A DNA stretch of 49,697 nt, taken from the NCBI GenBank assembly GCA_021295835.1, contig JAGWBP010000010.1, positions 1 through 49,697 of the forward strand, read 5' to 3'. The translations under genes and the position numbers were made by a program. Under the pieces are notes generated by a model. The model worked only from the letters and a program-made list of their open reading frames with translations, was not told the origin of the DNA and did not search any database. The DNA is from Gemmatimonadota bacterium (GTDB lineage Bacteria; Gemmatimonadota; Gemmatimonadetes; Longimicrobiales; Gaopeijiaceae). Of the stretch, positions 16,327-24,061 are shown in pieces (positions within the stretch are counted from its first letter, which is position 1; every line of letters begins with the position of its first letter).

Positions 16327-17460
16327 ATGGCCTGCCGCACCGCCCGCCGCCGAGCACCCCGTGAGCGGTGGGTTTGTCACCCTGCGCTGGCTGGCGCGCT
16401 CCTGCTGGTCGCGTGCAACGAGTCGGCGGCCCCGGAGCCCCTGGAGCCGCCGAACATCGACCTGGCGCTGCCCTGGACCACGGCGTCGGTGGCGGATGTC
16501 GGCGGTTCCGCCGAGCTCGTGCCCGCCGGGCTGGAGAAGGCGCGCGCCAACGACCGCATGCTGAGCCTGCTCGTCGTGAAGAACGGCCGGCTGGTCGTGG
16601 AGGAGTATTTCGGCAGGGCGGGTCCGGCCGACCTGCACGACATGCGTTCCGTCACGAAGAGCGTGGTCTCCGCGCTCACCGGAATCGTCATCGATCGAGG
16701 ATACGTCGGCCATGTCGACAGCCCCATCGGCGGATTCCTGGACTCGCTGGTCAGCGACCTGGAGCCGGAGAAGGCGGCGATCACCGTCGAGAACCTGTTG
16801 ACGATGACCAGCGGCCTGGAGTGGGACGAATCCGGGGGCTTCGGGGACTACTCGGAGTGGATCCGGTCGGACGACCACATCGGCTACCTGCTGGACAAGC
16901 CCCTCGTCGCGGAACCTGGAACGCGGTTCACCTACAATTCGGCCGCCGTGCACCTTCTCGGCGTGGTCCTGGAACAGGCCACGGGCATGCGGCTGCCGGA
17001 GGCGGCGGACGAACTGCTCTTCAGCGGCATGGGGATCGCGAGGAGTCGCTAGGAGCCGCTTGCCGACGGCTTCCACAACGGAGGCGTGGGACTCGATCTG
17101 CGTCCCCGGGACCTGGCCCGCTTCGGCCAGCTGTTCCTCCAGCGGGGCACCAGCGCCGAGCGCCGAATCCTGCCGGCCGAATGGGTCGAGAGATCGTCGT
17201 CGGCGCACTTCGATTGGCGCTTCAACTCCGGCTCGCTGCGCGGAATCTCCTACGGATATCTCTGGTGGGTCGTGCCCGAGGCCTGCGAGCCGTTCTACTT
17301 CGCCTGGGGCTTCGGCGGGCAGTACGTGGTCGTCGTCCCCGACATGTACCTGGTCATGGTCACGACCAACGACTGGCGCGGTGTGGGTGCGGATGCGGGC
17401 CGCTACGAGCGAATGACGATGGATGTGCTTGTCGAGTACATGATTCCGGCCTTCCGCTGA
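16327..17460 (+). pseudogene. Beta-lactamase-fold serine hydrolase lipoprotein with an in-frame amber codon
   Basis: The frame from the ATG at 16327 reads a basic start and a lipoprotein signal (LAGALLLVAC). A class C beta-lactamase/esterase-fold domain follows: SxxK motif SVTKSVVSALTG (about 16650), the NLLTMTSGLEWDE block, and YxN as TYNSAAVHLLG. A TAG at 17050-17052 interrupts, but the same frame continues without shift: EPLADGFHNGGVGLDLRPRD, then LARFGQLFLQRG to GISYGYLWWVV and a stop at 17458-17460. Relatives often have Trp before E(x)DPDGFHNGG, so the stop probably arose from TGG. Everything else is intact, suggesting a recent nonsense mutation, or suppression if the organism reads UAG. 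Confidence 0.7.
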
Positions 17461-17503
17461 TCGACGGAATCGTCGCGGACACCTACGGACGTCTCGCCCT
17501 GGA

Positions 17504-17748
17504 GCCTGCGGACAAGCCTCCCACGGCATTCGGGCAGCGCTGCATCCCCGCTGGACCGCCGTGCTCGCCTGCCCAGACTGTAATCTACGCTTTATAATAT
17601 GTAATCCATAGTTTACAACCCCCGAATCCGGGGCTTCGCTCTGCGTTCCTCCTCGGGCCGGTAGCGCTGCTACCAGCCCTTCGTCGCGCCCTGCCAGCGG
17701 GGCGCTTCGCCGCTCTCGCCGCTCGCGCGAGATCATCTGCGGACTGCC
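17504..17748. repeat. Dispersed composite repeat, copy B (with AT-rich module)
   Basis: Inverted relative to copy A. The left end (GCAGTCCGCAGATGATC on the minus strand) supplies the last codons and stop of the glutamate dehydrogenase. The hairpin GGGCCGGTAGC/GCTACCAGCCC lies at 17655-17679 and the AT-rich module at 17579-17617. The right arm ends with CCCACGGCATTCG and GGACAAGCC near 17504-17535. This is the most complete copy carrying both termini and the AT module. It fills the gap between two convergent genes. Confidence 0.85.
17579..17617. promoter_or_regulatory. 39-bp tandem-palindrome module between convergent genes
   Basis: TGTAA-N8-TTATA-N3-TGTAA-N8-TTACA, with spacers TCTACGCT and TCCATAGT and one altered half-site. 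Spacing is identical to the other copies. Because both flanking genes end here, this copy cannot be a simple promoter operator for either of them. Confidence 0.65.
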
Positions 17749-20700
17749 AGGGCGGGGCGGGGCGCTGCAAGCGCCAGACGTCGGATCTCCTGAATCGCCA
17801 CCGAGAGGCCCGCCAGCGTAATCTGTTCGTCCCCCTCGATCTCGTCGACGACCCGGCGGAAGCGCTGCAGGCGGCGTCGGCCCTGGCGGCCGCCGACATC
17901 GACCTCGTCAGCCGCGGCACCCCGCGCCAAAATCCGCTCGGTTAGCTTCCGCCGGATGGCGCCCAGGTCGCCCACCAGCGCCAGCGCCCAGCGCTGCTCC
18001 CACTTGTCGTCGCTCGTCGCCCCCTCGATGCAGTCGGCGAGCCAGGCTATCCTGAGCAGCTCGGTAACGCCGTAGTAGACTCGGGCCGCGTTCACGGGGC
18101 TCGTCCCAGCGGAGCGGGCCACCAGCAGGATCTCGAGCAGGTGGTCCAGGAAGCGAAGCGAGACTAGGGCCCTGACGAACCCCTCGCTTCCCGCCTCCGG
18201 AAGCAGAGCGGCCACCCGAGCTTCGTAGTCCTCGCGTTCGCGGCCGACCACGATCTCGTGGAACTGGCCCCTCAGTTCCGCCAGGCCCTCCATGCTCTCC
18301 TCGATCAGGGCGGTCGTGGAGACTTCGGGGTCGGCGTTGGCGAGAACCCAGCGGGTGGTGCGGTCCATCACCCGTGCCAGGCCCATCGTCCAGCGATAGC
18401 TCGCCGCCGCCGAGACACCGCCCTCGCGGTCGCCGATCGCGTCGAGCAGCGATTCGAGCCGCGTCACCTTGGCCGCCACCAGCCACGCCCGGGCGATCTC
18501 GACGGCGCTGCGGCCACTCTCGTTGCCGAGGCGCACTACGAACGCCGACCCCATCAGGTCGAGCATCTGATTGGCGAGCTGGCACGCCACGATCTCGCGC
18601 CGGAGCCGGTGCCGGCGGGCGAGCTCCGGACCTACCGCTTCGACCGCCGCAGCGGGGAAGTAGTTCAGGAAGTAGCCCTCCGCCGACGGATCGTCCGGGA
18701 GGTCCGAGGCGAGCAGCGCCTCCTTCAGGTGGAGCTTCGCGTGCGCCAGCAGCACGGACAGCTCAGGGCGCGTCAGCGACTGGTTGGCACCCCTGCGCGC
18801 GGCCAGCTCGTCCCACGACGGGAGCCCCTCGGCATCGCGGTCCAGGATCCCCAGACGGGTCAGGTGGCCCATCAGAGCCCAATAGTGGTCCATCCCCCTC
18901 CGCGCCCGGTATTCGTCGAGCGATACCGCCTTGCATCCCGACGCGCTGCCGTCGACGACGAGCGCTGCCACCGTATCGTTCAGGCCCTCCAGCAGCCTGT
19001 TTCTCGCCTCGCGCGTCAGCCTCCCCTCCCTGATCGCCTCGTTCAGGAGGATCTTGAGGTTGACCTCGCGGTCCGACAGGCTGACCCCGCCGGAGTTGTC
19101 GAGCGCGTCGGTGTTGATGCGCCCGCCGCGGAGAGCGTACTCGACCCGACCGGCCTGGGTGAAGCCGAGGTTGCCGCCCTCACCAACCACCTTGGCGCGA
19201 AGCTGACCGGCGTTGATCCTCACCGCATCGTTCGACGTGTCGCCAGCATCTGCGTGGCTCTCCGTGGCCGCCTTCACGTAGGTGCCGACGCCGCCGTTCC
19301 AGAGCAGGTCGACCGGTGCCATGAGCACTGCGCGAATGAGGCTCTCGCCGTCGAGCGCGGCGATCCCGGGGTCGAGCCCCAGCGCGACCTTGGCCTCCGG
19401 CGACAGATCGACCGCCTTGGCGCCCCGCGACACGATCATCCCGCCGGTCGATAGCGCCGTGCGGTCGTAGTCCTCCCACGAGGAGCGTCCCATATGGAAG
19501 AGCCGCTCGCGCTCGCGGTAGGAGGCCTCCGGATCCGGAGTGGGGTCTATCATGACGTGGCGATGGTCGAAGGCCGCGACCAGCCGGGTCGTGCCCGCGA
19601 GGAGCATCCCGTTGCCGAAGACATCGCCGCTCATGTCGCCGATGCCCGCCACGGTGAAGGGCTCGCTCTGGACGTCCCGGCCCATCTCGCGGAAGTGCCG
19701 CTTCACGCCCTCCCACGCCCCCATCGCGGTGATCCCGACCTCCTTGTGGTCGTATCCGTTCGACCCACCTGAGGCGAAGGCGTCGTCGAGCCAGAAGTCG
19801 TACTCGGCAGCCACTCCGTTCGCCATGTCGGAGAAGGTCGCCGTCCCCTTGTCGGCGGCAACGACCAGGTAGGGATCGAAGCCGTCGTAGCGCACCACAC
19901 CCTCCGGCGGCGCATCCTCGCCCCCCAGGTTGTCGGTAATGTCCAGGAGTCCGCGCAACAGAGTGCAGTACTGCTCGCGCACCTCGCGGGCCATCCCCTC
20001 GGGGTCCGGGAGCGCCCGACGGCAGACGAAGCCGCCCTTCGAGCCCCCAGGCACGATGACCGCGTTCTTGACGACCTGCGTGAGCGCCAGGTCCATCACC
20101 TCGGTGCGGAAGTCGTCCGGACGATCGGAGTGGCGGATCCCCCCGCGCGCCACCGGGGCACCGCGCAGGTGGATCCCCTCCATCCGCGACGAGCGCACCC
20201 ACACCTCGCAGAGGAGGCGACTCCTCGCCACGCGCCCCAGCAGCTCGGAGGAGAACTTGAGCGACAGGTAGGGCACCCCGCCGGAGCGCTCGGTGGGCGA
20301 GCTCCCTCCGGTCTGGTAGTAGTTGGTGCGCACCGTGCTCTCGAGGACGGCCTGGAGTGCGCGGAGCGCCCGGTCGAAGGCGAGCGAGCTCACCCCTGCC
20401 AGCTCCTCCACGATTCGCTCCCCGATCGAGCTGGCCCGGGCGTCGCGCTCCAACCCCGGGGGGCCGCCGCCTGGGTCGAAGCGGGCCTCGAAGAGCGCGA
20501 AGAGGAGCACTCCGATCCGGGGGTGCTCGGCCAGCGCGTCGCGGAGCACGTCGCGGCTCGGGACGGCGCCGATCTGGAAGGCGTAGTGGGCGTATGCGCG
20601 CAGCACCTCGACCTCGCGCCACCGCATCCCCCCGCTGTGCACCAGACGGTTGAAGCCGTCGTTCTCGGCGTCGCCTGCCCTGACCGCCAGGATCGCCTCG

Positions 20701-22628
20701 GCGAGCACCTCGCCGATCGCGTCCACATCGACCCGGTCGCCCTCCGCCGTCTGGATGTCGAAGCTGTAGATCGACGAATCGGCCTCGCCGTCGTCCTCGC
20801 GGAGCTCGAAGAGCGAGACCGCGATCACCCGCAGGCCGCAGTTCTCGAGCACCGGCATGAAATCCGAGAGGATCATGTGGCGACGGCGGATATAGACCTT
20901 CAGGTCGCACTTGTCGCCGGTCTCGGTGTCGTCGAAGAAGAGGACCGACTCGCGCCGCCCCTCGGCGTTCATGGCTTCGAGCTCGACGATGTCGCGCACC
21001 GCCGCGGCCGGAGAGGTGGCGGCCTGGTACTCCGGTGCGAAGGCGTCGGCGTAGTGGCGAGCCATTCGCCTCGCGTCCTCGGTCGGGAATACCTCGACCA
21101 GCCGCTCCCGCACCTCGTCCAGCCAGGAGCGCGTGAGTCGCTCGACGATGGCCTCAAGGTCACGCGCCCGCATCACCGCGAGCCTCTCGGTCCTGCCGCC
21201 CAGGTAGAAGTGGAGACGGGCCTGGTCGCCGCCCCCCATCGAGAGGTGGTAGTTCAGGATCTCCGCCTGGTAGCGAGTCGTCAGAACGCTCTCGAACTGG
21301 CGTCGAAACGCCCCCGAAAAGCGTGCGCGCGGCAGCACGGCCATGATCGAGACGCCCCTTCCGAGCGAGTCGCGGCGCACCGAGACGAAGACCTCCGAGG
21401 TGTTGTACCGCGTCAGGATCGTCTGGATGTCCTGGGCAATCTCGTCCGAGGAGGCGAGGAAGAGCTCCTCCTTGGGGAGCGAGCTGAAGATCGTGATGAT
21501 CTCCTTGTAGTCGTGCGAACCCTCCCCAGCGCCCGCCTTCTCCAGGATCTTTCGCAACTTGAGGCGCAGGATCGGTATCTCCTGGGCCGCCTCGGAGTAG
21601 GCCTGCGAGGTGAAGAGCCCCAGGAAGCGGTGCTCTCCGGCGATCGCGCCGTCGCGGTCCAGCTTCTTGATCCCGATGTAGTCCATGCGGGCGCTTCGAT
21701 GGACGGTCGAGTGCGCGTTCGTCTTGCTGATGATCAGGAGCGGCCCGGAGAGGGCGAGCTCGCGCGTCTCGGCGGGCAGCTCGCTCAGGGCGACCGGGGT
21801 GGCGAAGCTGGACGACGAGTCGTCCTGAAGGACCCCGAGGCCGGAACCCGGGTCGAGCGTCACGGTCCCCGTGTCGTCGCTAGGCCGGTCGACGTTGTAG
21901 GAGCGGTATCCCAGGAAGACGAAGCCACCGCCGCGCAGCCAGCGCAGGAAGGCCTGAACCTCGCGCAGCTCGTCGCGGCGGTAAGGCACGTCGCGCATGC
22001 GCAAGCCGAGCTCCGAGACAACGTCTCCGATCTTGTCCAGCATCGGTCCGAAGTCGTCGGTGGCTCTGACCACGTCCCGCAGGCGGTCGGCGATCTCCTC
22101 GCGCAGCCGTTCGCGCGTAGCCTCTTCCTGGACGCAGGCCACCTCGGCATGTACGAGCGACTCCGTGCGCTCGCGCTCGCCCGACGGCAGCAGCCTGGCC
22201 ACCCGTCCGTCGCCGTCCCGCTCCACGGCGAAGAGGGGGTAGACGAAGTGTCCGATCCGGAGATCATGGGAGGAGAGGAACTCCCTGATGGTGTCGATGA
22301 TGAAGGGGCGCTCCGAGATGTTGGTGCGCACAACGGTGACAGGCGTGGACCAGCGGTTCTCGTCGAACTTGGGGTTGACCACCTCGACATCGACCCGATC
22401 GGGGCTGCTCCGATCCAGGAAGTCGAGCGAATCGACGCACATCCGGGCCAGGTCGGCGGTGGAGCGCTCCTTGAGGAGCTCCTCCGTGGCCTTGGCGAGG
22501 AAGCGCGGAACGAAGGCGCTCAGCAGCTCGTAGCGGTCGTCGTCGACGGCGCGGCGCAGATGGCGAAGGACCTTGCGCACGGCGGGAGGGTCGGCTGCGG
22601 TCTGGCGGGCGTGGCCGGGCTCGGTCAT
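17733..22628 (-). CDS. NAD-specific glutamate dehydrogenase, large (180-kDa) class
   Basis: This class oxidatively deaminates glutamate to 2-oxoglutarate and ammonia with NAD, feeding the TCA cycle. The 1631-residue length is typical. The N-terminal third holds the ACT-like regulatory region (RFLAKATEELLKERSTADLA; GFVFLGYRSYNVDR). The catalytic core has APVARGGIRHSDRPDDFRTE with VKNAVIVPGGSKGGFV, the glutamate-binding and catalytic-lysine segment. An NAD-binding stretch follows (IGDMSGDVFGNGMLLAGTTR), then a long helical C-terminus. The start is ATG at 22628. The last residues (AVRR) and the stop are encoded by the end of repeat copy B, so the original C-terminus may have been slightly different. 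Transcribed divergently from the YhaO-like gene across 182 bp. Confidence 0.95.
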   Translation of the reverse strand: MTEPGHARQTAADPPAVRKVLRHLRRAVDDDRYELLSAFVPRFLAKATEELLKERSTADLARMCVDSLDFLDRSSPDRVDVEVVNPKFDENRWSTPVTVVRTNISERPFIIDTIREFLSSHDLRIGHFVYPLFAVERDGDGRVARLLPSGERERTESLVHAEVACVQEEATRERLREEIADRLRDVVRATDDFGPMLDKIGDVVSELGLRMRDVPYRRDELREVQAFLRWLRGGGFVFLGYRSYNVDRPSDDTGTVTLDPGSGLGVLQDDSSSSFATPVALSELPAETRELALSGPLLIISKTNAHSTVHRSARMDYIGIKKLDRDGAIAGEHRFLGLFTSQAYSEAAQEIPILRLKLRKILEKAGAGEGSHDYKEIITIFSSLPKEELFLASSDEIAQDIQTILTRYNTSEVFVSVRRDSLGRGVSIMAVLPRARFSGAFRRQFESVLTTRYQAEILNYHLSMGGGDQARLHFYLGGRTERLAVMRARDLEAIVERLTRSWLDEVRERLVEVFPTEDARRMARHYADAFAPEYQAATSPAAAVRDIVELEAMNAEGRRESVLFFDDTETGDKCDLKVYIRRRHMILSDFMPVLENCGLRVIAVSLFELREDDGEADSSIYSFDIQTAEGDRVDVDAIGEVLAEAILAVRAGDAENDGFNRLVHSGGMRWREVEVLRAYAHYAFQIGAVPSRDVLRDALAEHPRIGVLLFALFEARFDPGGGPPGLERDARASSIGERIVEELAGVSSLAFDRALRALQAVLESTVRTNYYQTGGSSPTERSGGVPYLSLKFSSELLGRVARSRLLCEVWVRSSRMEGIHLRGAPVARGGIRHSDRPDDFRTEVMDLALTQVVKNAVIVPGGSKGGFVCRRALPDPEGMAREVREQYCTLLRGLLDITDNLGGEDAPPEGVVRYDGFDPYLVVAADKGTATFSDMANGVAAEYDFWLDDAFASGGSNGYDHKEVGITAMGAWEGVKRHFREMGRDVQSEPFTVAGIGDMSGDVFGNGMLLAGTTRLVAAFDHRHVMIDPTPDPEASYRERERLFHMGRSSWEDYDRTALSTGGMIVSRGAKAVDLSPEAKVALGLDPGIAALDGESLIRAVLMAPVDLLWNGGVGTYVKAATESHADAGDTSNDAVRINAGQLRAKVVGEGGNLGFTQAGRVEYALRGGRINTDALDNSGGVSLSDREVNLKILLNEAIREGRLTREARNRLLEGLNDTVAALVVDGSASGCKAVSLDEYRARRGMDHYWALMGHLTRLGILDRDAEGLPSWDELAARRGANQSLTRPELSVLLAHAKLHLKEALLASDLPDDPSAEGYFLNYFPAAAVEAVGPELARRHRLRREIVACQLANQMLDLMGSAFVVRLGNESGRSAVEIARAWLVAAKVTRLESLLDAIGDREGGVSAAASYRWTMGLARVMDRTTRWVLANADPEVSTTALIEESMEGLAELRGQFHEIVVGREREDYEARVAALLPEAGSEGFVRALVSLRFLDHLLEILLVARSAGTSPVNAARVYYGVTELLRIAWLADCIEGATSDDKWEQRWALALVGDLGAIRRKLTERILARGAAADEVDVGGRQGRRRLQRFRRVVDEIEGDEQITLAGLSVAIQEIRRLALAAPRPALAVRR

Positions 22629-22810
22629 GGCGTTTCCAGGGCGTTGGGACGGTGCAGATGGAGAAGAACGCGGCCCATGAAGCCGGGCGCAACCGTGCGG
22701 GGCTGGTCTACGTACTGCAAGCTGCCCGCTGCCTAGACTACCGGGCGGCCGCCCCCATGGCCAGACGTTACCTTCCGGGGTCCGTGCACTAATCCACTCG
22801 CGACCTTTCG

Positions 22811-24055
22811 ATGCGTCTCATCCACATCGCCGATGTCCATCTGGACAGCGCTTTCGCGACCCGTCGGGGCGAGGCGCGAAGACGGCTCCGACAGGCTGCG
22901 TTCGACGCCTTTCGGAGGTGCGTCGAGCTGGCCCTCGCGGAGCGGGTCGACGCGCTGCTGATCGCGGGCGACCTCTTCGACGGGCAGCGGCTCTCCTTCG
23001 CGACCGAGCTTCGGCTGCTGGCCGAGATGCGGCGACTCGAGACCGAGGGCATTCAGGTGGTCTACGCGGCTGGAAACCACGACCCAGGTTGCGCTGCGGC
23101 CGGGCGCTCGCTCGCGTGGCCGAGTAATGTGACCGTCGCCGCCGGGGACGGACCGGTCGTCGTCGCGGTGGCGGGCCGGAGCGGCCGCACTGTGGGGCAT
23201 GTGGCGGCCATCGGCCACGCCGACGCGTCGGTGACCGATGATCTCTCGAGGCGCCTTGTGCCAGTCGGGGAATCCGACCTGCCCCAGGCGGCGCTCCTCC
23301 ACACCCAGGTGCGCTCGTCGGTCGGGTCCGCCGGGCATCGCCCCTACGCGCCCTCCGCTCTTGAGAAGCTGCGGGGCGCCGGCTTCGACTATTGGGCGCT
23401 GGGGCATGTCCACCAGAGGGAGGAGCTCTCCGCAGACCCGCCCGTTCACTATCCGGGGAGCCTGCAGGGTAGGGGGGGCAGGGAGACCGGCCCGAGCGGC
23501 GCGCTCCTCGTCGACCTGTCTGTGCGCGGCCAGCCGACGGTGGAGTTCAGGGAGCTGTCGCCGATCCGCTGGGAGTCCCTGGAGTCGGCGGAGCTTGCCT
23601 CGGCCGGGACCGTCGACGAGCTGGCGGCGGATCTGGAGACGGCGTGGAGGCGAGCGCGAGCCGAGGACCGAGGCGGTGCCGAGACCGAGTGGATGGCGGC
23701 GATCACTCTCGCCGGGGCCTCGCCCCTCTGGCGCGAGCTGGCCGATCCAGACGAGAGGGCGGCTCTCGCCGACGAGGTGGCGAACCGGATCGGAGCGCTT
23801 GGCTGCGAGATCGACGCTCGCGGCGTCCATCCCCCGGCCTTCGTCGAAGACCACGCCGGGCGCCAGGATGTGCTGGGCGCGGCGCTCGACCTCGCGGGCC
23901 GCGTGCGGGCCGGCCAGGAGCGGCTCGGGATCGCCGAAGAGGAGCTGGCTGGCTTCGACCGCGGCCGCGACGGCACGGTCGACCACTACGTCGGCCGTCT
24001 CCTGGCGGGGGCCGAAGAGGAGCTGCTGGTGCGCATGCTCGTCAGCGGTCGGTAG
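22811..24055 (+). CDS. YhaO/SbcD-like DNA repair metallophosphoesterase
   Basis: Mre11/SbcD-type nucleases process DNA ends together with an SbcC/Rad50-type ATPase. The 414-residue protein has all phosphoesterase motifs: IADVHLDSAF (D-x-H), LLIAGDLFDG, the NHDP motif in YAAGNHDPG, LLHTQV, and the final ALGHVHQREEL. The C-terminal 150 residues form a cap region as in YhaO. ATG at 22811; the stop is 6 bp before the GTG of the ATPase gene, so translation is probably coupled. The pairing with a YhaN-like rather than classical long SbcC supports the YhaO assignment. Confidence 0.9.
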   Translation: MRLIHIADVHLDSAFATRRGEARRRLRQAAFDAFRRCVELALAERVDALLIAGDLFDGQRLSFATELRLLAEMRRLETEGIQVVYAAGNHDPGCAAAGRSLAWPSNVTVAAGDGPVVVAVAGRSGRTVGHVAAIGHADASVTDDLSRRLVPVGESDLPQAALLHTQVRSSVGSAGHRPYAPSALEKLRGAGFDYWALGHVHQREELSADPPVHYPGSLQGRGGRETGPSGALLVDLSVRGQPTVEFRELSPIRWESLESAELASAGTVDELAADLETAWRRARAEDRGGAETEWMAAITLAGASPLWRELADPDERAALADEVANRIGALGCEIDARGVHPPAFVEDHAGRQDVLGAALDLAGRVRAGQERLGIAEEELAGFDRGRDGTVDHYVGRLLAGAEEELLVRMLVSGR

Positions 24056-24061
24056 CAGCCC

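Noticed and set aside
20130..22736. Long plus-strand open frame (868 codons) opposite the glutamate dehydrogenase, and similar ones at 7282-9903, 12516-14672, 38879-40543 and 40495-42162
   Set aside because: They mirror strong genes on the other strand, have His/Arg/Pro-rich low-similarity translations and no motif; they arise from high GC content.
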